Positions 54,768 through 64,000 are shown, counted from the stretch's first letter. The stretch: DNA of 64,000 bases from Sphingobacterium sp. LZ7M1 (GCF_024296865.1 NZ_CP101134.1:558001-622000), one strand, 5' to 3'. The notes: a model not told the origin generated them from the sequence alone. Numbers and translations are program-made.

Positions 54768-56138
54768 TTATTTACTTAGTTCAGCATAATATTTATGGAA
54801 CAATGGAATAGTTTCAATTCCTTTTAAATAGTTTTCAATACCGTACTTTTCATTTGGAGAGTGCAGGTTATCTGAATCCAATCCAAAGCCTAAAAGCACT
54901 GTTTTGATGCCCAATTCTTTTTCAAATAGGGCAACGATTGGGATAGATCCACCACCTCTTGTCGGGATAGGTTTTTTATTAAATGTTTCTTCCAATGCTT
55001 TTTCAGCAGCTTTATATGCGATGCTATCAGTAGGAGTAACTACTGGTTCACCACCATGGTGGGGTTTAACCTCTACTTTTACAGATTTAGGAGCGATCTT
55101 TTCAAAATGTTCTTTGAACAATTTAGTGATACGCTCTGAGTTTTGATTAGGGACCAAACGCATAGAGATCTTTGCGAAAGCTTTTGAAGGCAATACGGTC
55201 TTTGCTCCTTCACCAATGTAACCACCCCAGATACCGTTTACTTCCAAAGTCGGACGGATACCAGTACGTTCGATAGTAGTAAACCCTTTCTCACCCCATA
55301 ATTCTTGAACACCTAAATCATTTTCGTATTCCTGAACATCAAAAGGCGCTTCGTTCAAAGCTTTTCTTTCTGCATCAGTCAACTCCAATACATCATCATA
55401 GAAACCTGGAATCGCGATGTGGTTGTTTTCATCATGCAACGAAGCGATCATCTTTGAAAGAATGGTCGCAGGGTTAGCTACAGCACCACCATACACACCA
55501 GAGTGAAGGTCGCGGTTAGGACCAGTAACTTCAACTTCAACGTATGAAAGACCACGCAATCCTGTTTCCAATGAAGGATTTTCAAGACTGATCATGGACG
55601 TGTCCGAAATAACGATTACATCAGCTTTAAGGCGTTCTTTGTTTGCATTGACAAAGATGCCCAGATTTGCAGAACCTACTTCTTCCTCTCCTTCGATCAT
55701 GAATTTAACATTACATGCCAATTCATTTTCTTTCATCATATATTCAAAAGCTTTAACGTGCATATAGAACTGCCCTTTGTCGTCAGCAGCACCACGAGCG
55801 TAGATTTTACCGTCTCGAACAGTTGGCTCAAATGGAGGAGTTTCCCAAAGTTCAATTGGGTCTGCCGGTTGCACATCATAATGTCCATAAACCAAAACTG
55901 TCGGTAAACTTGGGTCGATGATCTTCTCCCCATATACGATTGGATAGCCTGCAGTTGGACAAATCTCAACGTTGTCTGCACCAGCATCCTTAAGTTTTTG
56001 AGCTACAAATTGTGCGGTATTGATTACACCTTCCTTGAACTGTGGGTCAGCACTAACTGATGGAAAGCGCAATAATTCAAATAATTCTTCTAAGAAGCGA
56101 TCTTTGTTTGCTTCTACATAGTCTTTGATTTTTTGCAT
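54768..56138 (-). CDS. M20-family dipeptidase
   Basis: M20A enzymes of this group are dinuclear-zinc dipeptidases of the cytoplasm. The 456-residue product has H86-x-D88 in VYGHYDVQPAD, the bridging Asp in ARGAADDKGQ, EGEEEVGS with the catalytic Glu pair, and DTSMISLENPSLETGLRG. The lid domain lies around 215-370. No signal peptide is visible. It may finish the breakdown of peptides imported by the SusCD-peptidase operon. A TACCTTTG -7 element is at 56162-56155. Confidence 0.9.
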   Translation of the reverse strand: MQKIKDYVEANKDRFLEELFELLRFPSVSADPQFKEGVINTAQFVAQKLKDAGADNVEICPTAGYPIVYGEKIIDPSLPTVLVYGHYDVQPADPIELWETPPFEPTVRDGKIYARGAADDKGQFYMHVKAFEYMMKENELACNVKFMIEGEEEVGSANLGIFVNANKERLKADVIVISDTSMISLENPSLETGLRGLSYVEVEVTGPNRDLHSGVYGGAVANPATILSKMIASLHDENNHIAIPGFYDDVLELTDAERKALNEAPFDVQEYENDLGVQELWGEKGFTTIERTGIRPTLEVNGIWGGYIGEGAKTVLPSKAFAKISMRLVPNQNSERITKLFKEHFEKIAPKSVKVEVKPHHGGEPVVTPTDSIAYKAAEKALEETFNKKPIPTRGGGSIPIVALFEKELGIKTVLLGFGLDSDNLHSPNEKYGIENYLKGIETIPLFHKYYAELSK

Positions 56139-56359
56139 TTCAAAAGTGTTTTTACAAAGGTAATGAAATAAATTTTACAAGAGCTGTAACTTTTTCTTTC
56201 TCCCGACGACATATGTTTACATAGATTTTCAATAAATGAAATCTCGTTTTTTAAAGCATTGTGTTAAATGATTGTTAAAGATCTTTTAGTTTTCTGTTAT
56301 TTCTCACAATAGTGATAATTTAGTGCTGCCTTTATTTGATTTGAAACTTTAACTTTTTT

Positions 56360-59146
56360 ATGAAACCACTAACCAAAGTAATCTTAAGCCTATTTCTCGG
56401 TTTATTTTCACTTGCAAGTTTTGCCCAAACTAAAATTACGGGTACTGTCGTTGATGAAACGGACAAGACGAAGCTTATCAATGCGACCGTCATGCTTTTG
56501 CAGGCGAAAGATTCCATCCTCGTAGACTTTACGAGAGCAAATCAAGAGGGCAAATTCTCCCTCAACAATCCTGATACCACGGATTATTTAGTCATCATCA
56601 GCTATCCAAAGTTTGGTGACTTCTTTGAAACTATCAGCAAAGGTTCTGGAGACAAGAATCTTGGTGAAGTCACTATGCAAAGTGCGGCCAACCTGATTGA
56701 AGAAGTGTTAATTACTGGTAAGATCCCCGTTGTCATTAAGGGAGATACCGTAGAATATGATGCATCCAGTTTCGTAACTGAAAAGAATGCAAAGGTAGAA
56801 GACCTGCTAAAGGTGCTCCCTGGTATTTCAGTCGATGCATCGGGTAAGATTACTGCCCAAGGAAAGACCGTTGAAAAGGTGCTTGTCGATGGGGAAGAGT
56901 TTTTTGGAGATGACCCTAAATTGGTAACCCGTAATATCCGATCGGATATGGTGGATAAGGTTCAGGTCTTCGAGAAAAAATCTGAAGAAGCTGAACGTAC
57001 GGGTGTTGACGATGGAACCCGCGTTCAAACCATTAACGTGAAATTAAAAGAAGATGCCAAGAACGGTATGTTCGGCAAGCTTGAAGCTGGCGGAGGATTA
57101 GATGATAATTCTGGATATTATCTCGGTAAAGCAGCCATCAATAAATTCAAGGGTTCCCAAAAGATCTCTGCATACGGCATTACTTCCAACGATGGAACTA
57201 CCGATCTAGATTGGCGCGAAGCTGAGAAGTTTGGTGTTGATAACGGAAATATGACCGTATTGGATGATGGTGGAATCATGATCTCTGGTGGTGGTGGATT
57301 CCTGAACAACACCAATAGGGGGCAACCAAAAGCCTTGACCGCTGGGGTTTCGTTTATGGATGCTTGGAAGGAAAAGAAACATAAGTTGAACCTGAACTAT
57401 AAATATGGTATGGCTGAAAATGAAATCAATACCAATACCATTAGCCAAACTCCTTTGACGGAGGGTATCTCAAACTCTGAAACTGATAATGATGATATCT
57501 CCAAAAGTACAGGACATCGCCTGAACACTAAATACGATGTTAATATTGACTCCTTGACAACCCTGACCTTGCGTGTTGCTGCTTCAAAAATGAACAGTGA
57601 AAATAATACCCAGAGAAGAGGAAAGAGCTTTAAGAACGGCGAATTGCAATCGGAAGATGAACGTTCTCAAGATATCAATTCATCAAATGACAACTTCAAC
57701 TATGATGCAAACTTCACAAGGAAATTTGCAAAAGAGGGACGTTCCATCAACTTGAAATTCACTGGAAACTTAGGTAAAACGGAGTCTGACATGATGTTGA
57801 ACTCTTCATTGAAAAATGTTGTAGAAGGAACAGAGACCATTGTTGATCAGTTTAAAGACAATTCCAATAACTCCAATTCGATCATGGCCGCTGCAACTTA
57901 TACAGAGCCATTTTCCAAGAAGATCAATATGGCTTTTGGTTATGAGTACACCAACTCGAAGGCTCACTCGATCAATAGTGCCTACAACAAGGATGCTTCT
58001 GGCAACTATACCGATTTCGATGAGGAATTCAGTAATGACTTTAACTTCAATACAGTTAGGAACGCAGCCAACATTTCATTCAATTATAAAGCCGATAAAA
58101 TTGAGTTTAACTTAACCAATAACATCAGACATGATGATATGTTCCAAAAGAACAACTTGGCAGGAAATGAAATGAGTAGAGATTACCTTACTTACAACCC
58201 TAGAGCTCGTTTCAGATATAACTTCACCAAGGCTAAATCATTGAATTTATCTTACAACAGATCCAATTCATTGCCTTCTCTGTTCCAGATTCAACCTTTG
58301 AAACAGAACGAAGATCAGATGAACCAATATTTCGGTAATGAAAGTTTGAAACCATCCGTTTCCAACAATTATAACTTGAACTATTATTGGTATGATATGC
58401 TGAAAGGAAAGAATATCTACACCGGTATCGGTATGACACAGACCTTAAATGCAATCCAGACTGATGTTGTTATCCATCCTTCCCTGAAAAGAGATCTTTA
58501 TTATGTCAATACCGATAAGGCAATGACCAATGGTTATATTTATGGAGGGTACTTCTTCGATCTGATCAAGAAAAAGCAGATTAAGATGAACTTAGGGTTG
58601 AATGCAAACCTAAATAACTATTACAACAAGATCAAAGACCTTTCTGATGTCAATAATCCAAAGGATTTTGAAGAAAACAAGAATATCAGCTACAGCTTCG
58701 GAACGGATATCGGTTTCCAAAAAAATACAACCAAAGGCTTTGATTTTTACCTGAATTTCTCTCCAGGTTATAGAGTGTTGAAAACCACCCTGAACCCTGA
58801 GTTGAACTCTGAAGGTTTCACTTTCGACTCTTACGGTAGATTTACTTACTACCTGCCAGCGAAGATCCAGTTGACCGGTGAGTTGAACTACGAGTATGAA
58901 GCGGCAACTAAATCATTGCCAACAGATTTCAGTAGGTTGAAGTTCAGTCCAGGTATTTCCAAGAAATTCATGAAAAATGAAAGTCTGATCGCATCGTTCT
59001 ACGTGAATGACGTATTTAATCAAAACGTTGGATTTAGCAGAAGCCAGTCAGGACAAGCGATCACCCAACAGCGCTTTAACAATATCGCAAGATATTATAT
59101 GCTGAAACTATCTTGGGAATTCACATCAATGAAAGGAGCTGAGTAA
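56360..59146 (+). CDS. Outer-membrane beta-barrel protein with CarboxypepD_reg-like domain
   Basis: This 928-residue protein has a signal peptide (about 1-22) and an N-terminal beta-sandwich domain (about 24-110, ITGTVVDETDKTKLINATV). A plug-like segment (about 115-240, VEDLLKVLPGISVDASGKIT and VEKVLVDGEEFFGDDPKL) precedes a long barrel of the outer-membrane beta-barrel (OMP_b-brl) type. It lacks the full classical TonB-receptor signature, and the cargo is unknown. It is followed two bases later by a GLPGLI protein, the usual partner of this barrel family. Confidence 0.85.
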   Translation: MKPLTKVILSLFLGLFSLASFAQTKITGTVVDETDKTKLINATVMLLQAKDSILVDFTRANQEGKFSLNNPDTTDYLVIISYPKFGDFFETISKGSGDKNLGEVTMQSAANLIEEVLITGKIPVVIKGDTVEYDASSFVTEKNAKVEDLLKVLPGISVDASGKITAQGKTVEKVLVDGEEFFGDDPKLVTRNIRSDMVDKVQVFEKKSEEAERTGVDDGTRVQTINVKLKEDAKNGMFGKLEAGGGLDDNSGYYLGKAAINKFKGSQKISAYGITSNDGTTDLDWREAEKFGVDNGNMTVLDDGGIMISGGGGFLNNTNRGQPKALTAGVSFMDAWKEKKHKLNLNYKYGMAENEINTNTISQTPLTEGISNSETDNDDISKSTGHRLNTKYDVNIDSLTTLTLRVAASKMNSENNTQRRGKSFKNGELQSEDERSQDINSSNDNFNYDANFTRKFAKEGRSINLKFTGNLGKTESDMMLNSSLKNVVEGTETIVDQFKDNSNNSNSIMAAATYTEPFSKKINMAFGYEYTNSKAHSINSAYNKDASGNYTDFDEEFSNDFNFNTVRNAANISFNYKADKIEFNLTNNIRHDDMFQKNNLAGNEMSRDYLTYNPRARFRYNFTKAKSLNLSYNRSNSLPSLFQIQPLKQNEDQMNQYFGNESLKPSVSNNYNLNYYWYDMLKGKNIYTGIGMTQTLNAIQTDVVIHPSLKRDLYYVNTDKAMTNGYIYGGYFFDLIKKKQIKMNLGLNANLNNYYNKIKDLSDVNNPKDFEENKNISYSFGTDIGFQKNTTKGFDFYLNFSPGYRVLKTTLNPELNSEGFTFDSYGRFTYYLPAKIQLTGELNYEYEAATKSLPTDFSRLKFSPGISKKFMKNESLIASFYVNDVFNQNVGFSRSQSGQAITQQRFNNIARYYMLKLSWEFTSMKGAE

Positions 59147-59148
59147 TT

Positions 59149-59940
59149 ATGAAAATGAAATATATATTATCGACAATACTTTTGGCCATCCTGAGCATGG
59201 GATTCGCCAATGCACAATATGCTTTCTTCCCTGAACAAGGAACCATTACTTATGACAAAACTGTTCACGTCAAGAATCTGATGCGTAGGCATATCCAAAC
59301 CTTGAAAGATGGAGATTTCTCCAAGAAGTATTTTGAGGAAATGATGGCCAAAGTACCGGAGACAGCAGTATTAAATAAAAAACTATCCTTTAGTGGATCT
59401 GAATTCTCCGTGGAGCCTATTGAGAAGGACCAACCGCAAATGATTGCAAACCTTTTGCGTATGGGCCTTTTGGATTACGGTGCCAAGATTTATCAAAACA
59501 TAGCAAAGAACGAATCCTTACAGACCATGGAAATGGGAGGCTCACAGATCAACATTAAGGACTCTCTGACGAACGTTAAGTGGAAGATAACAAATGAATA
59601 CAGAAATATTGCTGGATACGATTGTAGACGAGCTAACGGCGTCACATTGGACTCTGTGTATGTAGTTGCCTTCTACACCGATCAGATTCCGACTGCCGGA
59701 TCGCCTAGTACCCTGCATGGCTTACCAGGAATGATCCTAGGGTTGGTTGTTCCAGAACAGCATTTCAATATTTACGCCACAAAAGTGGAAATGCAAGCGA
59801 CGACAGTTAACTCCAATATCTTTAAGAAGAAAGCTGATACCATGACCAGGCAACAGACCAAAGACCGCATGAAGGAAATCTTTGGCCGTTGGATGACCGA
59901 CAAACAGTTCAACCTGATTATGGCAGCCATATTCTTATAG
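59149..59940 (+). CDS. GLPGLI-family exported protein
   Basis: This 263-residue protein has a signal peptide (about 1-22) and the defining motif HGLPGMILGL in its C-terminal third, with the preceding YTDQIPTAGSP. GLPGLI proteins occur in Bacteroidota next to outer-membrane barrels and are of unknown function. The start lies two bases after the barrel gene's stop. A hairpin at 59991-60016 follows. Confidence 0.9.
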   Translation: MKMKYILSTILLAILSMGFANAQYAFFPEQGTITYDKTVHVKNLMRRHIQTLKDGDFSKKYFEEMMAKVPETAVLNKKLSFSGSEFSVEPIEKDQPQMIANLLRMGLLDYGAKIYQNIAKNESLQTMEMGGSQINIKDSLTNVKWKITNEYRNIAGYDCRRANGVTLDSVYVVAFYTDQIPTAGSPSTLHGLPGMILGLVVPEQHFNIYATKVEMQATTVNSNIFKKKADTMTRQQTKDRMKEIFGRWMTDKQFNLIMAAIFL

Positions 59941-59990
59941 GATCATATTAAGATCTTATTTATTAAGCAATTCAAAATTAATGATGATGC

Positions 59991-60016
59991 AAAGAGCCGG
60001 GTTTATCCGGCTCTTT
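59991..60016 (+). terminator. Terminator of the barrel-GLPGLI operon
   Basis: AAAGAGCCGG/CCGGCTCTTT is a perfect 10-bp stem with a GTTTAT loop. Confidence 0.75.
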
Positions 60017-60195
60017 CGCTTTGAAAGAGTATTTAGTAGAAAGTATTTAGTATTTAGACCTATGTCCATCCCAAATTAGGGTTGACCTTCCTAAGGAGTC
60101 GTGATTCCTTTCAACTGGTATATGAATAATAATCTTGGTCTATCCTCCCATCCCTTGAATCCTGGTTCTAAAGAATACCCAAATCTTGGCGCAAA
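60017..60195. other. Intergenic repeat-bearing stretch
   Basis: I see no gene here. It holds short direct repeats (AGTATTTAGTA units near 60028-60057) and the second copy of the 37-bp dispersed repeat. It lies between two terminators of convergent genes. Confidence 0.6.
60132..60168 (+). repeat. Dispersed 37-bp intergenic repeat, copy 2
   Basis: This copy differs from the one at 189-225 at a single base and is in the same orientation, though they are about 60 kb apart. Confidence 0.8.
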
Positions 60196-60227
60196 AAAAA
60201 TCCCGGTCAGTACTGACCGGGATTTTT
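60196..60227 (-). terminator. Terminator of the Hc1-like gene
   Basis: AAAAATCCCGGTCAGT/ACTGACCGGGATTTTT is a perfect 16-bp inverted repeat with flanking A- and T-runs. Confidence 0.9.
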
Positions 60228-60245
60228 ATGCTTTAATTCAACGAA

Positions 60246-60425
60246 TTATTTCTTCTCGTTTTTCTTAGAAGTAACATCGTTACGAATTTCTTGAGCTAAA
60301 GTTTTGATCTCTTGTAACCCTTTACGAACGCGTGTTCCTGCAGCAGAGTTTCCGTTATTGAAGAATTTTTCTGCGTCAGCTTCGATTGAAGCTACTAGCT
60401 CTTTTAATTTAGTGTAGTTTTCCAT
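60246..60425 (-). CDS. Histone H1-like Hc1 protein
   Basis: This 59-residue basic protein starts MENYTKLKELVASIEADAEK and ends VTSKKNEKK, with a central GTRVRKGLQEIKTLAQEIR helix. This is the Bacteroidota Hc1-like histone H1 pattern. It should bind DNA in the cytoplasm, but the functional role in this phylum is not settled. It is a single gene closed by the hairpin at 60196-60227 and is short enough to be missed by automatic gene calling. Confidence 0.8.
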   Translation of the reverse strand: MENYTKLKELVASIEADAEKFFNNGNSAAGTRVRKGLQEIKTLAQEIRNDVTSKKNEKK

Positions 60426-60552
60426 TTTTTAATTAATATAATTTTAGTTTTTCTTAATTAATTCTCTAATATATCATAAATATACAAAAGGAATGCAAAC
60501 AATGCGAATTTTAAAATGTTTTTTTGTGTTATAAACGCCTTTTTTGTGGCAT

Positions 60553-62691
60553 CTACTCTACTATTTTCAATTCGTCGATGATGTTTTGAGCACCCGCAAA
60601 CTTGTCAATTATGAAAAGAACGTATCGGATATCAACCGAAATAGTACGTTGCAATTTTGGATCAAAAATCACGTCTCCTGCCATTGCTTCAATGTTTCCA
60701 TCAAAAGCCAAGCCAATTAATTCGCCATTTCCGTTTAAAACAGGTGATCCAGAGTTACCGCCGGTAATGTCTTGGTCACTTAAAAAGTTAACCGGTAGAT
60801 AGCCAGCTTTATCTGCATAACGTCCAAAATCCTTATTTTCATATAGTTCCATTAACCTTTTTGGTAAATCGAACTCCTCATCTCCTGGTTTATATTTTGC
60901 AATGGTACCTTTCAATGTGGTGTAATAATTTTCTTTGGCATCATTCCTTTTGTCCTTAGGCAATGCTCTGATCGTTCCATAAGTCAAACGTAATGTTGAG
61001 TTAGCATCTGGATAGTATTTGCCATTAGGATCCATTTTTAATACTCCAGCGATGAATTTTCTGGATGCTGCCAAGAACTCATCATTCATCTTTTCAGCCT
61101 CCGGAGAAGTCTCACGGTATTTATCCATCAAAGATGAAGATAGTTTGTAAAGAGGGTCTGCATCAATCAGCTCTGCTTTAGGGTTTTTAAGGTATTCAGC
61201 CAATTTTGCCTGTGATCCAAAAATGCTGTTGTCAAAAGCTGTTTTGATATCCGATTGGAAGTTTCCGTTGTTCTTGTTTGCCATTTCACGAACATAAGGA
61301 GCGATTTCACCACCTTTTGCTGCGTATAGGTTCAATTCATCAGCCAATACATCAATTTCCAATGGCATATATGCTTTCTCATAGTTATCCGCGATAAATG
61401 CTTCCAAGCGTGGAGCCATTTCTTTGCGTTTAGCTTCGTTTTCTTGTGCATATTGTTTCAAACCATTGCCTAACGTAGCAGGGATTGCTGCGAAAGTCGA
61501 AGAACGTAACATACCGATCAGGTAATTGTCTTGTCTAGCCTTATCGTTTGTTTTCGCGTAGAAATCATTGATTACCGCTAGGACGTTGCCATATTGTTCC
61601 TTGTTTTCAGGACGGTTAGCCCATTTGTTGAATTTCTTCTCTTGCTTGCGTTTTGCCGCTGCGGTCTTGTGCTTTTTCAAGGCATCGATCATCCCTTGTC
61701 TATTTTTCCAGTAGTTTGCCACTCCAGAATATTTAGAAGCATAGTTTAATTTTACCGCTTGGTCTTTATCCATGTATTTTTTCATGGCATCCATACCTAC
61801 TTTAGAAGCTTCAACCCATGCTGGATACGCATAATTAACGTTTTGGTCAATTCCTGCTGCATTCATCCAACGGTTTGTACGGCCTGGGTAACCTAAGATC
61901 ATGGAGAAATCTCCATCTTGGAAACCTTTGATGCTTACTGGCAAGAATTTTTTAGGCTTCAACGGCACATTGTCTTTTGAATATTCAGCTGGGTTACCAT
62001 CTTTATCCGCATAAACACGGAAGATAGAGAAATCACCTGTATGGCGAGGCCATTCCCAGTTGTCGGTATCACCTCCAAATTTACCGATGCTGCTTGGCGG
62101 AGTCCCTACCAAACGGACGTCCGTAAAGTCTTGGTAGACGAAGTAGTAATATTCATTTCCATTATAGAAAGGACGAACAGAAACAACATATTTACCGTTT
62201 TCGCTGTTTTCTTGTTGGATCTTGGCAATTTCTTGATTGATCACTTTTTCGCGTTCCTTTTCCGACATCTTATCGTTTACCAATCCTAGGATACGTTTAG
62301 AAACATCATCCATACGGACGAAGAAACGAACGTACAAAGATTTAGGCTTTAATTCCTCAGCATGGTTTTTAGCCCAAAATCCATTGGTAAGATAATCATG
62401 TTCTGGAGTAGATAATTCTGCGATAGCGCCATAACCACAGTGGTGGTTCGTGAATACCAATCCGCTTCCTGATACAATCTCTGCGGTACAACCGCCATTA
62501 AACTGCACGATTGCATCTTTCAAGCTGGAGTTATTGATGCTGTAAATTTCTTCGGCTGTGAGTTTTAAGCCTTTTTTTTGCATGTCAGCTTCGTTCAGAC
62601 GCTTTAGGTGCATCAAGAACCACATGCCCTCATCCGCAAATGAGAAAGTGCCAACGAGCGTCAGCACACATAGTAATACTAGTTTTTTCAT
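60553..62691 (-). CDS. S46-family dipeptidyl-peptidase (DPP7-like)
   Basis: S46 enzymes release dipeptides from the N-terminus of oligopeptides in the periplasm. The 712-residue product has a signal peptide (about 1-19) and a chymotrypsin-type triad: His in FTNHHCGYG (H84), Asp in WPRHTGDFS (D220) and S647 in GGNSGSPVLNG. At the P1-specificity position, 18 residues after the Ser, it has Gly (G665 in AFDGNIE). That suits the DPP7 type (hydrophobic P1) rather than DPP11 (acidic P1, Arg there). This mapping is from memory of the family. Confidence 0.92.
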   Translation of the reverse strand: MKKLVLLCVLTLVGTFSFADEGMWFLMHLKRLNEADMQKKGLKLTAEEIYSINNSSLKDAIVQFNGGCTAEIVSGSGLVFTNHHCGYGAIAELSTPEHDYLTNGFWAKNHAEELKPKSLYVRFFVRMDDVSKRILGLVNDKMSEKEREKVINQEIAKIQQENSENGKYVVSVRPFYNGNEYYYFVYQDFTDVRLVGTPPSSIGKFGGDTDNWEWPRHTGDFSIFRVYADKDGNPAEYSKDNVPLKPKKFLPVSIKGFQDGDFSMILGYPGRTNRWMNAAGIDQNVNYAYPAWVEASKVGMDAMKKYMDKDQAVKLNYASKYSGVANYWKNRQGMIDALKKHKTAAAKRKQEKKFNKWANRPENKEQYGNVLAVINDFYAKTNDKARQDNYLIGMLRSSTFAAIPATLGNGLKQYAQENEAKRKEMAPRLEAFIADNYEKAYMPLEIDVLADELNLYAAKGGEIAPYVREMANKNNGNFQSDIKTAFDNSIFGSQAKLAEYLKNPKAELIDADPLYKLSSSLMDKYRETSPEAEKMNDEFLAASRKFIAGVLKMDPNGKYYPDANSTLRLTYGTIRALPKDKRNDAKENYYTTLKGTIAKYKPGDEEFDLPKRLMELYENKDFGRYADKAGYLPVNFLSDQDITGGNSGSPVLNGNGELIGLAFDGNIEAMAGDVIFDPKLQRTISVDIRYVLFIIDKFAGAQNIIDELKIVE

Positions 62692-62713
62692 ATCAACCTT
62701 TTTTGTGGTAGGA

Positions 62714-62744
62714 CAAATTTGCTGGAATTTAGGCGCAAATCAAA
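62714..62744 (-). promoter_or_regulatory. S46 peptidase promoter
   Basis: On the minus strand TTTG, exactly 19 bases and CAAATTTG match the Bacteroidota consensus apart from the first -7 base, 22 bases before the ATG. Confidence 0.55.
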
Positions 62745-62802
62745 ATGATTTGTAAGGAAATCAGGCCACTGCATGTCCTTGGATTTAACTATCTTTGCCA
62801 AG

Positions 62803-64000
62803 ATGGCGTCATTTGAAGACTTTAAATTTAATAAGCAGATCCTAAATGCAATAGCCGAAGCAGGCTATACAACCACGACTGAAATCCAAGAAAAGGCGAT
62901 TACACCGATTCTAGCGGGGCAAGACGTGATGGGGATTGCGCAGACAGGGACCGGAAAAACTGCAGCATTTGTGCTGCCGATGCTCATGAAGCTGAAATAT
63001 GCTCAAGGTAATGACCCAAGAGCATTGATTTTAAGCCCTACCCGAGAACTTGCTATGCAGATTGAAGAGCATATCAAGCAATTCTCCACTTACTTAGACT
63101 TAAGAACCGTTCTGTTATATGGTGGTTTGGGACCAAAAACCCAAAAGGAACTCCTTGCCAAAGGCTGTGATATCATTGTTGCTACTCCAGGCCGTTTCCT
63201 CGACCTCTATTTAGAAGGTGATATCAATGTCAAGAGCCTTAAATTCTTGGTCCTTGATGAAGCAGACAAGATGATGGACATGGGTTTTATTGGAAAAATC
63301 CACCGTGTCCTGGAAATCGTCCCTAGAAAAAGACAGAACCTTCTTTTCTCCGCAACCATGAGTGAACTCGTGCGTAAGATTGCAGGTGATTTCTTGGCAT
63401 TCCCAACCGTTATCGAAGTAACTGAACAGGCAACTCCGGCACAAACTGTGACCCAGGAGCTGTATCATGTTCCCAACTTAAAGACGAAGATCAACTTATT
63501 GCAACATTTCTTCAAAGACGATGAAACCTTCAGTAGAATCATCGTTTTTACCAAGACTAAGGTGGTTGCTGATCGTATATATGCCTTCCTAGAACGTAAA
63601 TATGGTCCTGAGGAGGTTCGCGTAATCCATGCAAACAAAGGCCAGAATACCCGCATCAATTCCATTAATGCCTTCAAAGAAGGTGAAGTTAGGATCTTGG
63701 TTGCTACGGATGTTGCTGCTCGCGGATTAGATGTATCGCAAGTGAGCCATGTGATCAATTTCGATGTTCCCATCGTTATCGAGGACTATGTACACCGTAT
63801 CGGCAGAACAGGCCGTGCATTCCAGACAGGTGATGCCATTACCTTCTGTAATCCAGCCGAAGAGTATTATGTGGCAAAAATTGAAAAACTGATCAGACAG
63901 ACCATTCCTGTGAAGGAATTGCCTGCGGATGTGGTTGTTGAAAAGACACCTTTCGACGAGAAACAGGATATCGCTAGGGAAATTGATAATCAGAAGAAAA
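62803..64000 (+). CDS. DEAD-box RNA helicase (cut by the window end)
   Basis: The frame opens at 62803 (MASFEDFKFNKQILNAIAEA) and is still open at the last base, giving about 399 residues. It has the Q motif (TEIQEKAI), motif I AQTGTGKT (46-53), PTRELA, ATPGR, motif II DEAD, SAT, and the C-terminal VATDVAARGLD and HRIGRTGRA. It is a complete helicase core with an unseen C-terminal tail. It resembles the RhlE-like group. A TATCTTTG -7 element (62790-62797) ends only five bases before the ATG, so the mRNA may be nearly leaderless. Confidence 0.93.
   Translation, partial: MASFEDFKFNKQILNAIAEAGYTTTTEIQEKAITPILAGQDVMGIAQTGTGKTAAFVLPMLMKLKYAQGNDPRALILSPTRELAMQIEEHIKQFSTYLDLRTVLLYGGLGPKTQKELLAKGCDIIVATPGRFLDLYLEGDINVKSLKFLVLDEADKMMDMGFIGKIHRVLEIVPRKRQNLLFSATMSELVRKIAGDFLAFPTVIEVTEQATPAQTVTQELYHVPNLKTKINLLQHFFKDDETFSRIIVFTKTKVVADRIYAFLERKYGPEEVRVIHANKGQNTRINSINAFKEGEVRILVATDVAARGLDVSQVSHVINFDVPIVIEDYVHRIGRTGRAFQTGDAITFCNPAEEYYVAKIEKLIRQTIPVKELPADVVVEKTPFDEKQDIAREIDNQKK

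Overview
This window looks like chromosome of a Bacteroidota bacterium of the Sphingobacteriaceae (Sphingobacterium-like). The reasons are SusC/SusD outer-membrane pairs, a GLPGLI protein beside an outer-membrane barrel, an S46 dipeptidyl-peptidase, DUF2027 and DUF2795 proteins, a histone H1-like Hc1 protein, and repeated TTTG-N19-TAnnTTTG promoters of the Bacteroidota type. No rRNA, tRNA, CRISPR array, prophage or intact insertion sequence was seen.

Layout. 1-3.1 kb: a minus-strand unit rbfA-aat-PLP enzyme-DUF2027. 3.1-4.6 kb: a long gene-poor stretch with decayed repeats and a possible small RNA. 4.6-13.8 kb: argH, galM, a small membrane protein, dgt, topB, an alpha/beta hydrolase, a conserved unknown and a TonB C-terminal protein. 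14-25.4 kb: a five-gene SusC-SusD-S10-S9-M14 operon, read here as a peptide-uptake and peptide-degradation locus. 25.5-34.2 kb: uvrA, membrane and envelope proteins, and two dihydrolipoyl dehydrogenase genes. 34.3-35.6 kb: a small GIY-YIG nuclease gene sandwiched between two same-orientation arrays of a 110-bp repeat, each closed by REP-like hairpin modules. This is the strongest candidate for an undescribed mobile or selfish element. 35.7-42.7 kb: an azurin-like lipoprotein and a four-gene signalling operon (hybrid kinase, CheR, CheB, REC-kinase-REC). 43.2-45.7 kb: floA, a candidate small RNA, kdsC and maf. 45.8-49 kb: a probable copper locus, with a TonB receptor carrying an HMA domain and a His-rich linker plus a Cys/His-rich partner. 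49.2-52.9 kb: trpDFBA behind a leader peptide with three Trp codons and an attenuator. 53-60.4 kb: small conserved proteins, an acyltransferase, an M20 dipeptidase, an outer-membrane barrel/GLPGLI pair and an Hc1-like protein. 60.5-64 kb: an S46 peptidase and a DEAD-box RNA helicase cut by the window end.

How it fits together. Peptide use recurs (S10, S9, M14, M20 and S46 peptidases with outer-membrane importers), which fits a proteolytic heterotroph. Copper handling recurs too (azurin-like lipoprotein, HMA receptor, Cys/His-rich protein). Many transcription units end in strong hairpins, often shared between convergent genes. Intergenic DNA carries several families of short dispersed repeats. 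All calls come from reading motifs and layout; no database search was run.
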